Positions 14,501 through 28,450 of a stretch of DNA of 64,000 nucleotides are shown here, one piece after another. The stretch covers positions 1 through 64,000 of the forward strand of contig JAMXDE010000049.1 of the NCBI GenBank assembly GCA_026770025.1. The letters run 5' to 3'. The notes below the pieces were generated by a model. That model was not told where the DNA came from. It did not search any database and saw nothing but the letters and a program-made list of their open reading frames with translations. The stretch comes from Craspedostauros australis (Eukaryota > Bacillariophyta > Bacillariophyceae > Mastogloiales > Achnanthaceae). Both the position numbers and the translations under genes were made by a program. Each line of letters starts with the position of its first letter. The first letter of the stretch is position 1.

Positions 14501-17500
14501 ACAACACGAGATACTACGAGCCACGCGCTACACCGTGTTGAACATGTACAGCACGCTACACTATGATGTACACATGTTCACGGCCATCTGTGTGTACACA
14601 CACACGCACCACGTCCACACCTACACATCAACACCTCTACCATCTCGAACGGACCTCTATAGCGTGAGATATTGATGATCAAAGTACTCAACATCGACCA
14701 GTACTTGCAATACACAGTGTCATGTACATGTAAGCATACACACATGTTCACCATGCCCGTACGCACATGTGACAACAAGAACCACGCTCTGAATCGACTT
14801 GGTGATGGAGATAGTGATGCCTGAGTACAACACAAACAACATGTGATAACACGTGCAACCATGTTAATGTGAGATGAACATGGTCAATGGCGGATGAACA
14901 TCGTCAATGGCAAATGAACTATCTGTCAACATCAAATGAACTATTGTCAACATCAAATGAACTATTGTTAACACATTCCAACTACAGGAGGATGGCACAA
15001 GTCCCATGAAATGGCTGACTTGTGGGGGAGGAGGGGGAAGTCAACACCATTCCAACTACAGGAGGATGGCACAAGTCCCATGAAATGACTGACTTGTGGG
15101 GGAGGAGGGGGAAGTCAACACCATCAACTGTGATACTCACACATCCACGTGCTCACACACACACACACACTGCCACTATGCACACGATAACACAGTATGC
15201 CACATGTGACTATGACACTGCACACCATGACACATAATATCACACAAGAATATATGGGATACAACATGCTCAACTGTGTTGACATGACAGTGCATGGATA
15301 CAGGTCAGTAGCTGTGATCACCAGTCTTCGATTGAGTTGAAATGTCACTTTTTGAAATAACACGGTTGTTACCCTAAGGTTACAGGTTACTGTAAACCCT
15401 AACCCTAGCTGTAGCCAAAATGGTGTCCGCGGGTGCAACCAATCAAACCCTAATGTACGAGGATTTAAAACGGTGACGTACGACGGCCAGACCGAAGTTT
15501 GGGTCGATTGACGGACGACGTACAGACGTTTGTATGGGCACTCAATACACACGGTCGACGTACGGACGTTATTGTATGGAAAATGTCGATGTTCCGCAAC
15601 TCCCCGAAAGTGCGGATGAATGTTCATTATCCGCAACTCCCAAACAACACGAGATACTACGAGCCACGCGCTACACCGTGTTGAACATGTACAGCACGCT
15701 ACACTATGATGTACACATGTTCACGGCCATCTGTGTGTACACACACACGCACCACGTCCACACCTACACATCAACACCTCTACCATCTCGAACGGACCTC
15801 TATAGCGTGAGATATTGATGATCAAAGTACTCAACATCGACCAGTACTTGCAATACACAGTGTCATGTACATGTAAGCATACACACATGTTCACCATGCC
15901 CGTACGCACATGTGACAACAAGAACCACGCTCTGAATCGACTTGGTGATGGAGATAGTGATGCCTGAGTACAACACAAACAACATGTGATAACACGTGCA
16001 ACCATGTTAATGTGAGATGAACATGGTCAATGGCGGATGAACATCGTCAATGGCAAATGAACTATCTGTCAACATCAAATGAACTATTGTCAACATCAAA
16101 TGAACTATTGTTAACACATTCCAACTACAGGAGGATGGCACAAGTCCCATGAAATGGCTGACTTGTGGGGGAGGAGGGGGAAGTCAACACCATTCCAACT
16201 ACAGGAGGATGGCACAAGTCCCATGAAATGACTGACTTGTGGGGGAGGAGGGGGAAGTCAACACCATCAACTGTGATACTCACACATCCACGTGCTCACA
16301 CACACACACACACTGCCACTATGCACACGATAACACAGTATGCCACATGTGACTATGACACTGCACACCATGACACATAATATCACACAAGAATATATGG
16401 GATACAACATGCTCAACTGTGTTGACATGACAGTGCATGGATACAGGTCAGTAGCTGTGATCACCAGTCTTCGATTGAGTTGAAATGTCACTTTTTGAAA
16501 TAACACGGTTGTTACCCTAAGGTTACAGGTTACTGTAAACCCTAACCCTAGCTGTAGCCAAAATGGTGTCCGCGGGTGCAACCAATCAAACCCTAATGTA
16601 CGAGGATTTAAAACGGTGACGTACGACGGCCAGACCGAAGTTTGGGTCGATTGACGGACGACGTACAGACGTTTGTATGGGCACTCAATACACACGGTCG
16701 ACGTACGGACGTTATTGTATGGAAAATGTCGATGTTCCGCAACTCCCCGAAAGTGCGGATGAATGTTCATTATCCGCAACTCCCAAACAACACGAGATAC
16801 TACGAGCCACGCGCTACACCGTGTTGAACATGTACAGCACGCTACACTATGATGTACACATGTTCACGGCCATCTGTGTGTACACACACACGCACCACGT
16901 CCACACCTACACATCAACACCTCTACCATCTCGAACGGACCTCTATAGCGTGAGATATTGATGATCAAAGTACTCAACATCGACCAGTACTTGCAATACA
17001 CAGTGTCATGTACATGTAAGCATACACACATGTTCACCATGCCCGTACGCACATGTGACAACAAGAACCACGCTCTGAATCGACTTGGTGATGGAGATAG
17101 TGATGCCTGAGTACAACACAAACAACATGTGATAACACGTGCAACCATGTTAATGTGAGATGAACATGGTCAATGGCGGATGAACATCGTCAATGGCAAA
17201 TGAACTATCTGTCAACATCAAATGAACTATTGTCAACATCAAATGAACTATTGTTAACACATTCCAACTACAGGAGGATGGCACAAGTCCCATGAAATGG
17301 CTGACTTGTGGGGGAGGAGGGGGAAGTCAACACCATTCCAACTACAGGAGGATGGCACAAGTCCCATGAAATGACTGACTTGTGGGGGAGGAGGGGGAAG
17401 TCAACACCATCAACTGTGATACTCACACATCCACGTGCTCACACACACACACACTGCCACTATGCACACGATAACACAGTATGCCACATGTGACTATGAC

Positions 17501-20500
17501 ACTGCACACCATGACACATAATATCACACAAGAATATATGGGATACAACATGCTCAACTGTGTTGACATGACAGTGCATGGATACAGGTCAGTAGCTGTG
17601 ATCACCAGTCTTCGATTGAGTTGAAATGTCACTTTTTGAAATAACACGGTTGTTACCCTAAGGTTACAGGTTACTGTAAACCCTAACCCTAGCTGTAGCC
17701 AAAATGGTGTCCGCGGGTGCAACCAATCAAACCCTAATGTACGAGGATTTAAAACGGTGACGTACGACGGCCAGACCGAAGTTTGGGTCGATTGACGGAC
17801 GACGTACAGACGTTTGTATGGGCACTCAATACACACGGTCGACGTACGGACGTTATTGTATGGAAAATGTCGATGTTCCGCAACTCCCCGAAAGTGCGGA
17901 TGAATGTTCATTATCCGCAACTCCCAAACAACACGAGATACTACGAGCCACGCGCTACACCGTGTTGAACATGTACAGCACGCTACACTATGATGTACAC
18001 ATGTTCACGGCCATCTGTGTGTACACACACACGCACCACGTCCACACCTACACATCAACACCTCTACCATCTCGAACGGACCTCTATAGCGTGAGATATT
18101 GATGATCAAAGTACTCAACATCGACCAGTACTTGCAATACACAGTGTCATGTACATGTAAGCATACACACATGTTCACCATGCCCGTACGCACATGTGAC
18201 AACAAGAACCACGCTCTGAATCGACTTGGTGATGGAGATAGTGATGCCTGAGTACAACACAAACAACATGTGATAACACGTGCAACCATGTTAATGTGAG
18301 ATGAACATGGTCAATGGCGGATGAACATCGTCAATGGCAAATGAACTATCTGTCAACATCAAATGAACTATTGTCAACATCAAATGAACTATTGTTAACA
18401 CATTCCAACTACAGGAGGATGGCACAAGTCCCATGAAATGGCTGACTTGTGGGGGAGGAGGGGGAAGTCAACACCATTCCAACTACAGGAGGATGGCACA
18501 AGTCCCATGAAATGACTGACTTGTGGGGGAGGAGGGGGAAGTCAACACCATCAACTGTGATACTCACACATCCACGTGCTCACACACACACACACACTGC
18601 CACTATGCACACGATAACACAGTATGCCACATGTGACTATGACACTGCACACCATGACACATAATATCACACAAGAATATATGGGATACAACATGCTCAA
18701 CTGTGTTGACATGACAGTGCATGGATACAGGTCAGTAGCTGTGATCACCAGTCTTCGATTGAGTTGAAATGTCACTTTTTGAAATAACACGGTTGTTACC
18801 CTAAGGTTACAGGTTACTGTAAACCCTAACCCTAGCTGTAGCCAAAATGGTGTCCGCGGGTGCAACCAATCAAACCCTAATGTACGAGGATTTAAAACGG
18901 TGACGTACGACGGCCAGACCGAAGTTTGGGTCGATTGACGGACGACGTACAGACGTTTGTATGGGCACTCAATACACACGGTCGACGTACGGACGTTATT
19001 GTATGGAAAATGTCGATGTTCCGCAACTCCCCGAAAGTGCGGATGAATGTTCATTATCCGCAACTCCCAAACAACACGAGATACTACGAGCCACGCGCTA
19101 CACCGTGTTGAACATGTACAGCACGCTACACTATGATGTACACATGTTCACGGCCATCTGTGTGTACACACACACGCACCACGTCCACACCTACACATCA
19201 ACACCTCTACCATCTCGAACGGACCTCTATAGCGTGAGATATTGATGATCAAAGTACTCAACATCGACCAGTACTTGCAATACACAGTGTCATGTACATG
19301 TAAGCATACACACATGTTCACCATGCCCGTACGCACATGTGACAACAAGAACCACGCTCTGAATCGACTTGGTGATGGAGATAGTGATGCCTGAGTACAA
19401 CACAAACAACATGTGATAACACGTGCAACCATGTTAATGTGAGATGAACATGGTCAATGGCGGATGAACATCGTCAATGGCAAATGAACTATCTGTCAAC
19501 ATCAAATGAACTATTGTCAACATCAAATGAACTATTGTTAACACATTCCAACTACAGGAGGATGGCACAAGTCCCATGAAATGGCTGACTTGTGGGGGAG
19601 GAGGGGGAAGTCAACACCATTCCAACTACAGGAGGATGGCACAAGTCCCATGAAATGACTGACTTGTGGGGGAGGAGGGGGAAGTCAACACCATCAACTG
19701 TGATACTCACACATCCACGTGCTCACACACACACACACACTGCCACTATGCACACGATAACACAGTATGCCACATGTGACTATGACACTGCACACCATGA
19801 CACATAATATCACACAAGAATATATGGGATACAACATGCTCAACTGTGTTGACATGACAGTGCATGGATACAGGTCAGTAGCTGTGATCACCAGTCTTCG
19901 ATTGAGTTGAAATGTCACTTTTTGAAATAACACGGTTGTTACCCTAAGGTTACAGGTTACTGTAAACCCTAACCCTAGCTGTAGCCAAAATGGTGTCCGC
20001 GGGTGCAACCAATCAAACCCTAATGTACGAGGATTTAAAACGGTGACGTACGACGGCCAGACCGAAGTTTGGGTCGATTGACGGACGACGTACAGACGTT
20101 TGTATGGGCACTCAATACACACGGTCGACGTACGGACGTTATTGTATGGAAAATGTCGATGTTCCGCAACTCCCCGAAAGTGCGGATGAATGTTCATTAT
20201 CCGCAACTCCCAAACAACACGAGATACTACGAGCCACGCGCTACACCGTGTTGAACATGTACAGCACGCTACACTATGATGTACACATGTTCACGGCCAT
20301 CTGTGTGTACACACACACGCACCACGTCCACACCTACACATCAACACCTCTACCATCTCGAACGGACCTCTATAGCGTGAGATATTGATGATCAAAGTAC
20401 TCAACATCGACCAGTACTTGCAATACACAGTGTCATGTACATGTAAGCATACACACATGTTCACCATGCCCGTACGCACATGTGACAACAAGAACCACGC

Positions 20501-23395
20501 TCTGAATCGACTTGGTGATGGAGATAGTGATGCCTGAGTACAACACAAACAACATGTGATAACACGTGCAACCATGTTAATGTGAGATGAACATGGTCAA
20601 TGGCGGATGAACATCGTCAATGGCAAATGAACTATCTGTCAACATCAAATGAACTATTGTCAACATCAAATGAACTATTGTTAACACATTCCAACTACAG
20701 GAGGATGGCACAAGTCCCATGAAATGGCTGACTTGTGGGGGAGGAGGGGGAAGTCAACACCATTCCAACTACAGGAGGATGGCACAAGTCCCATGAAATG
20801 ACTGACTTGTGGGGGAGGAGGGGGAAGTCAACACCATCAACTGTGATACTCACACATCCACGTGCTCACACACACACACACACTGCCACTATGCACACGA
20901 TAACACAGTATGCCACATGTGACTATGACACTGCACACCATGACACATAATATCACACAAGAATATATGGGATACAACATGCTCAACTGTGTTGACATGA
21001 CAGTGCATGGATACAGGTCAGTAGCTGTGATCACCAGTCTTCGATTGAGTTGAAATGTCACTTTTTGAAATAACACGGTTGTTACCCTAAGGTTACAGGT
21101 TACTGTAAACCCTAACCCTAGCTGTAGCCAAAATGGTGTCCGCGGGTGCAACCAATCAAACCCTAATGTACGAGGATTTAAAACGGTGACGTACGACGGC
21201 CAGACCGAAGTTTGGGTCGATTGACGGACGACGTACAGACGTTTGTATGGGCACTCAATACACACGGTCGACGTACGGACGTTATTGTATGGAAAATGTC
21301 GATGTTCCGCAACTCCCCGAAAGTGCGGATGAATGTTCATTATCCGCAACTCCCAAACAACACGAGATACTACGAGCCACGCGCTACACCGTGTTGAACA
21401 TGTACAGCACGCTACACTATGATGTACACATGTTCACGGCCATCTGTGTGTACACACACACGCACCACGTCCACACCTACACATCAACACCTCTACCATC
21501 TCGAACGGACCTCTATAGCGTGAGATATTGATGATCAAAGTACTCAACATCGACCAGTACTTGCAATACACAGTGTCATGTACATGTAAGCATACACACA
21601 TGTTCACCATGCCCGTACGCACATGTGACAACAAGAACCACGCTCTGAATCGACTTGGTGATGGAGATAGTGATGCCTGAGTACAACACAAACAACATGT
21701 GATAACACGTGCAACCATGTTAATGTGAGATGAACATGGTCAATGGCGGATGAACATCGTCAATGGCAAATGAACTATCTGTCAACATCAAATGAACTAT
21801 TGTCAACATCAAATGAACTATTGTTAACACATTCCAACTACAGGAGGATGGCACAAGTCCCATGAAATGGCTGACTTGTGGGGGAGGAGGGGGAAGTCAA
21901 CACCATTCCAACTACAGGAGGATGGCACAAGTCCCATGAAATGACTGACTTGTGGGGGAGGAGGGGGAAGTCAACACCATCAACTGTGATACTCACACAT
22001 CCACGTGCTCACACACACACACACACTGCCACTATGCACACGATAACACAGTATGCCACATGTGACTATGACACTGCACACCATGACACATAATATCACA
22101 CAAGAATATATGGGATACAACATGCTCAACTGTGTTGACATGACAGTGCATGGATACAGGTCAGTAGCTGTGATCACCAGTCTTCGATTGAGTTGAAATG
22201 TCACTTTTTGAAATAACACGGTTGTTACCCTAAGGTTACAGGTTACTGTAAACCCTAACCCTAGCTGTAGCCAAAATGGTGTCCGCGGGTGCAACCAATC
22301 AAACCCTAATGTACGAGGATTTAAAACGGTGACGTACGACGGCCAGACCGAAGTTTGGGTCGATTGACGGACGACGTACAGACGTTTGTATGGGCACTCA
22401 ATACACACGGTCGACGTACGGACGTTATTGTATGGAAAATGTCGATGTTCCGCAACTCCCCGAAAGTGCGGATGAATGTTCATTATCCGCAACTCCCAAA
22501 CAACACGAGATACTACGAGCCACGCGCTACACCGTGTTGAACATGTACAGCACGCTACACTATGATGTACACATGTTCACGGCCATCTGTGTGTACACAC
22601 ACACGCACCACGTCCACACCTACACATCAACACCTCTACCATCTCGAACGGACCTCTATAGCGTGAGATATTGATGATCAAAGTACTCAACATCGACCAG
22701 TACTTGCAATACACAGTGTCATGTACATGTAAGCATACACACATGTTCACCATGCCCGTACGCACATGTGACAACAAGAACCACGCTCTGAATCGACTTG
22801 GTGATGGAGATAGTGATGCCTGAGTACAACACAAACAACATGTGATAACACGTGCAACCATGTTAATGTGAGATGAACATGGTCAATGGCGGATGAACAT
22901 CGTCAATGGCAAATGAACTATCTGTCAACATCAAATGAACTATTGTCAACATCAAATGAACTATTGTTAACACATTCCAACTACAGGAGGATGGCACAAG
23001 TCCCATGAAATGGCTGACTTGTGGGGGAGGAGGGGGAAGTCAACACCATTCCAACTACTGGAGGATGGCACAAGTCCCATGAAATGGCTGACTTGTGGGG
23101 GAGGAGGGGGAAGTCAACACCATCAACTGTGATACTCACACATCCACGTGCTCACACACACACACACACACACTGCCACTATGCACACGATAACACAGTA
23201 TGCCACATGTGACTATGACACTGCACACCATGACACATAATATCACACAAGAATATATGGGATACAACATGCTCAACTGTGTTGACATGACAGTGCATGG
23301 ATACAGGTCAGTAGCTGTGATCACCAGTCTTCGATTGAGTTGAAATGTCACTTTTTGAAATAACACGGTTGTTACCCTAAGGTTACAGGTTACTG
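8535..23395 (+). repeat. Array of 13 near-identical 1,143-bp subtelomeric units
   Basis: Unit starts, at the tract TAAACCCTAACCCTAG, lie at 8,535, 9,678, 10,821, 11,964, 13,107, 14,250, 15,393, 16,536, 17,677, 18,820, 19,963, 21,106 and 22,249. By eye the units are identical except in two places. The unit at 16,536 is 2 bp shorter in its CA run. The last unit has a longer CA run and a B-type second 74-bp repeat. Each unit has a telomere tract, a CGTACG-rich block, a central AT-richer block, two 74-bp G-rich repeats, a CA run and a conserved tail. Since 1,143 is a multiple of three, the same open frames (up to 170 codons, minus strand) recur in each copy. They show no coding signature. Confidence 0.97.
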
Positions 23396-24492
23396 TAAAC
23401 CCTAACCCTAAGCCATAATAGTGTCCGCAGGTGCAATCAATCAAACCCTAATGTACGAGGATTTAACACGGTGTCGTACGACGGCCAGACCGAAGTTTGG
23501 GTCGGTTGACGGACGACGTACAGACGTTTGTATAGGCACGCAATACACACGGTCGAAGGACGGACGTTTTTGTATGGAAAATGTTCATGTTCCGCAACTC
23601 CACGTACGACGGTCAGACCGATGTTTGGGTCAGTTGACGGTCGACTTACAGACGTTTGTATGGGCACGCATACACGTACGGTCGACGCACAGACGTAAAT
23701 GTATGGAAAATGTCGATGATCCGCAACTCCCTGAAAGTGCGGACGAATGTTCATCATCCGCAACTCCCAAACAACACGAGATGCTACGAGCCACACGATA
23801 CACCGTGTTAAACATGTACACCACGCTACACCATGATGAACACATGTTCACGTTCATCTATGTGTACACACACATGCAACGTGTCCATACGTACGCATCA
23901 ACATCTCTACCATGTTCAACGGACCACTACAATGTGAGATATTGATGATCAAAGTACTCAACATCAACCAGTACTTGCAATACACAGTCTCATGTACATG
24001 TAAGCACACACACGTGCAGCATGACCATACGCACGTGTGACAACAAGAACCACACTCTGAATCAACGTGGTGATGGAGATAGTGATGCATGAGTACAACA
24101 CAAACAACATGTGATAACACGTGCAACCACGTTAATGTGAGATGAACATCGTCAATGGCAGATGAACATCGTCAATGGCAGATGAACATTGTCAATGGCA
24201 AATGAACTATCTGTCAACATCGAATGAACTATTGTTAACACATTCCAACTACAGGAGGATGGCACAAGTCCCATGAAATGGCTGACTTGTGGGGGAGGAG
24301 GGGGAAGTCAACACCATTCCAACTACTGGAGGATGGCACAAGTCCCATGAAATGGCTGACTTGTGGGGGAGGAGGGGGAAGTCAACACCATTCCAACTAC
24401 TGGAGGATGGCACAAGTCCCATGAAATGGCTGACTTGTGGGGGAGGAGGGGGAAGTCAACACCATCAACTGTGATACTCACACATCCACGTG

Positions 24493-24530
<38 letters not shown>

Positions 24531-24822
24531 GTACAACCAGCCACAACACACCGTACAACCAGCCACAACACACAACAACATGTGAGACCGTGATGCAACA
24601 GTCAACACACAATGAACTATCTGTCAACACCATTCCAACTACTGGAGGATGGCACAAGTCCCATGAAATGGCTGACTTGTGGGGGAGGAGGGGGAACAAC
24701 ACCATCAACTGTGATACTCACGCATCCACGTGCTCACTCACACACACACACACTGCCACATTGTACAACCAGCCACAACACGCAACAACATGTGAGACCG
24801 TGATGCAACAGTCAACACACAA
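23396..24822 (+). repeat. Type B subtelomeric unit, right copy, with a heterogeneous tail
   Basis: Up to about 24,480 this matches the unit at 7,121 (shift 16,275 bp), including the duplicated CGTACG block, but it has three rather than four tandem 74-bp repeats. After a long CA run it changes to the GTACAACCAGCCACAAC type seen in the outer patchwork, with one more 74-bp repeat near 24,640-24,700. The last subtelomere-specific sequence ends near 24,822, just before CCAACGATATCGCGCG. Confidence 0.88.
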
Positions 24823-24971
24823 TGAACCAACGATATCGCGCGAAACAGCGTACCTACGACCAAACGAGTTGCACAGGAGTGCAATAATGATGCTTCAACA
24901 CAGTTTCCACACATATCAGTCTACGGTGTTGGAATCTAGATGTACTGAAAGTATGACAAACTTCCAGTTTT

Positions 24972-24989
24972 GTTAAACCCTAACCCTAC
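24972..24989. repeat. Interstitial telomere tract
   Basis: A short GTTAAACCCTAACCCTAC tract lies about 150 bp inside the last subtelomeric repeat. It resembles the tracts that open each array unit but is followed by unrelated DNA. It is plausibly a relic of an older chromosome end or an older unit boundary. Confidence 0.6.
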
Positions 24990-25324
24990 ACCAACAACAA
25001 CAGTCACAATGGTGCCACTCACATCCACTACTGGCACTCACAACACACACTACAATGGCCAGAATGTGCCATCACTTTCATCAACAACACACACATGACG
25101 ACACATGACAATGCTTGACAATGTATGACTCCGCTATTGCACCTGCTGCCACTACAGCCACAACGATGGTCATGATGTTCGTCCCAAGCACGGTCACGTT
25201 GGTTCCACTCACATTCACTCACAGTACGCATTGCAGCCACTATAATCATTTAGTAGAACACCTTGGTGCAAACATGCACTGCATCCACCATTAACAACCA
25301 GTTCATACACAGATCGCTGCAGAT

Positions 25325-25437
25325 AGCCACTACAATTAGCCACTACAATCAGCTACTACAATCAGCTACTACAATCAGCTACTACAATTAGCCACTACAA
25401 TTAGTTGCGACAATCAGCTACTACAATCAGCTACTAT
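25325..25437 (+). repeat. 13-bp tandem repeat
   Basis: Eight or nine copies of a 13-bp unit, consensus CAGCTACTACAAT with CC/CT and C/T variants (TAGCCACTACAAT), run head to tail. Confidence 0.85.
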
Positions 25438-26335
25438 ACACAGGCAATACACACACAGACCACAACAGACGCCCACAACAGTCTCTGCAAGCAGCCACTG
25501 CTCGCAGTTACTGGAAACAAGCACCACACACACAGACCACAACAGACACTCACGACATCTAGAACACACACACCTGCCCACTCCAACCATGACAAAATAG
25601 CTACTGCAATCATGCGATACACAGACCAAGATTGACACATTGAACAGCCTTCTGACAGCTACAAATGGCGAAACTGACATCTGGATACATGAATGTCACC
25701 GCATGGTGAGTATTCACCATATTGTGGTACGTCTCAAAACAGCGAGTTGCGTTCAGCCAAACACCAACACTAGCATTAATCAGGTCATGGTTTTTGAGTG
25801 GATTGACGAACTGGCATGGCGAACGATGGATGTGAAAGGGAGACCGGAACACCGAAGTGTTCCAAGCATGAGGGTTGACCGGTTAACCTGAAACATCTAT
25901 GCGAAAACGCTATCACGGTTGAGTCGCTCGGAACCCAGAACATGATTACGTGACTGACAGAGAACCAGCGAAGGAGAACAAAGCGCGGACTGGAACAGCA
26001 TCGAAGGACTGCACTGATCGTGCCAGAACTCCATGTTCTGAGCAAGTGTGAATGTTGGTGGACATGTGAGAAGAGTGAGTGAACAACACGGAAGAGTGCA
26101 CTGAATGAGTGACGGATGTCTAATGAGAAGAGAGTGAATCGAGCATCGGCATGCATGCGCCTCAGGAGTGTAGACTGATCTCTCAACAGCTGAGCATGAT
26201 GAAATGCACTTGTCATGAGCAATGAAATGGACATGACGGAGAGAGATTGCAATGATGATCATGAGGGGCAACTACAGGAGGCCATCAGCATCATCATGGG
26301 CAAACGAGTTGACGATTTGAGAAATGAGTATGTTG

Positions 26336-28450
26336 TTCTCACAGTTCTAAAACGGTACAGTGTAATAAGCATTAGACTATATCTATAACCCCGGATTTCC
26401 AACATTCCTGCATGAAGACCTCGACGAGGAGATCTACATGCAATGCCCGAAAGGCATGAAGCACGAAACTGACGAATGTCTGCTGCTCAAGAAGACCATC
26501 TACGGACTCGTGCAGAGTGCCAGACAATGGAACAAGAAGCTCGTCGACATCCTATTCAAACTGGGGTTCAGACAAAGCGAGGTGGACCCTTGCCTACTGA
26601 TTCGGAATCAGGAAGGGAGACTGCTACTGATCGGTACCTATGTGGACGATTGCCTCTGCATCGGTGAAGAGCAGGAACTGAAGAAGCTCGTGAAGGACAT
26701 CCGAGCAGAACGGTTCGGCGTCAAAGTGGAGGAAGATCTGGAAGACTACCTGAGCTGCAAGATCATATTCAACCACGACAAGTCGAACTGTTGGGTCAAC
26801 CAGCCACACATCCTCAAGAACATCATCGATACGTTCGGAAGCGATGTGGTGAAACTACAACGATACGGAACACCTGGGACGCCAGGGCAGGACATCCAAA
26901 GGAATAGTGATGCACCCAAGGTGGACGAACAGCGACACAGTAGATACCGAAGTGGAGTAGGCATGCTGCTATACCTGGTGAAACACTCTCGACCCGACAT
27001 CGCCAATGCAGTGCGAGAATTGACCAAGGTGCTGGACGGACCAACAGCCTTAGCATACAAAGAGATGCTACGAGTCATGAAGTTCGTATGGGACACGAGA
27101 GATTATGGACTGAAGATGAAACCAAGTCCACTTGCCAACGATGCATGGAAGATTGCAATATTCACTGACAGCAAATTCGCGGGTGACAAGGACAATCGCA
27201 TCAGTGTAGGAGGGCACATCGTCCTATTACAAGGAGTGCCGATCATATGGAGATCAAAGGCACAACGCAGCGTAACACTCAGCTCGACAGAAGCAGAGTA
27301 CGTCGCACTGTCAGAAGCAGGGAAAGAGATCCGCTTCGTGACGCAACTGATGAGCGACATCGGATTAAAGATGCACAAACCCGCGGACGTTATGGTCGAC
27401 AACGTTGGAGCGATCTTCATCGCCTCCAACCCATCGACTTCCGCAAGGACAAGGCACATCGACATCCGACATCACTTCATACGTGAGCTCGTCAAAAATG
27501 GAGAAGCCGTAACCAAGTTCGTGCGATCGGAAGACAACATCGCAGACGGCTTCACAAAGAACACCAAAAAGGAGATCTACGACAACCACAAGAGCCACTT
27601 CATCCAACTGCGGTCTGCAATGGATTAATGGGAGTAAGGCGAAAGGTGAGAGAGAAGGATAGTGATGATGGATGTTATGTTGTCGATGCGACAATGGAAG
27701 GGTGATAGGAATTGAGGGTACGACTTTGTCGGAATACCCACGATTGCCGCACCTCCCAACATTACTCGTCACAGCTTTGAATATTATTCGTCACATGTTC
27801 GGAGACTATTCGTCACACCTTTGAATACCATGTCATTCTGACTATGACTAAGGACACGGACGTGATTGACACCTGTACTACCGCGAGGAGGATAGCCTGT
27901 CCTCCAGTAACGCAAAGACGACACCTATGGCGGATCAGGGGGTCCCGATACCGCGCCAACCATGGCAACCATGCAAATGACGACGTCGATCAGAACAGCA
28001 AGTCCATGGGCAAGTGACGCACCTTCTTCAGAGGATAGCACGTGCCCCTCCTGTGGACAAGAACATCCGCAGGTTTGGAACATCAGAAAGGATCAGAACA
28101 TCCCAGGGTTTGAAACATCGCCAAGGGTGACATCGATCATGAGACAATGGTGTCATGAGATCAACAACGGAAACATGAGATAGGCAAGTGCTCAAGACTG
28201 CAGATCCCTACCATGCAAGCGTAGACAGCTACGACGATGCAGAGACAAGGAAGCAAGAACAGAGCATGATGAATGAAGGGGGAAGCACCTAAGAGACAAC
28301 AGGACGCCCCGTGTCGCCACTGCGACAGATGCCTGCTACGAAGATGAAATCGGAAGAGAAAGTGAGATTGTGCTCACAGTTCTAAAACGGTACAGTTTCT
28401 AACAGTGGGTTAGATTACAGTACTAACAATAACCCCGGATTTCCAATATA
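26336..28450 (+). mobile_element. Ty1/copia retrotransposon remnant (RT-RNase H part)
   Basis: A plus-strand open frame (26,438-27,628, 396 aa) covers the back part of a Ty1/copia pol. The reverse transcriptase has KTIYGLVQSARQW and the YVDD box (GTYVDDCLCIG). The RNase H has FTDSKFAGD, LSSTEAEYVALSEA and the typical RTRHIDIRHHFIRE. The gag, protease and integrase parts are not present here. Repeats at its ends: CTCACAGTTCTAAAACGG followed by ATAACCCCGGATTTCCAA occurs at 26,338-26,402 and again at 28,373-28,445. This suggests LTR-derived ends, with the right LTR perhaps starting near 27,673 (TGTTATGTTG). It is an incomplete fossil copy. Confidence 0.85.

Larger units (their letters stand above)
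24823..26335. other. Transition zone without recognised genes
   Basis: Sequence here is mostly unique. It holds a short interstitial telomere tract near 24,974, a 13-bp tandem repeat (25,325-25,437), two copies of a CACACACAGACCACAACAGAC-like motif (about 25,449 and 25,528), and anonymous DNA. Several open frames of 70-155 codons exist on both strands. None resembles a known protein, and most begin with non-ATG codons. Confidence 0.6.

Noticed and set aside
363-24976. Many recurrent open frames of 60-185 codons in the subtelomeric repeats, including a 170-codon minus-strand frame in nearly every 1,143-bp unit
   Set aside because: They are copied with the DNA, many start at non-ATG codons, they overlap in several frames, and their composition follows CA and G-rich repeats. 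Identity between units leaves no coding signature to test.
25785-26271. Minus-strand frames of 124 and 155 codons in the transition zone
   Set aside because: They overlap each other, have no domain, and have a composition like random translation.
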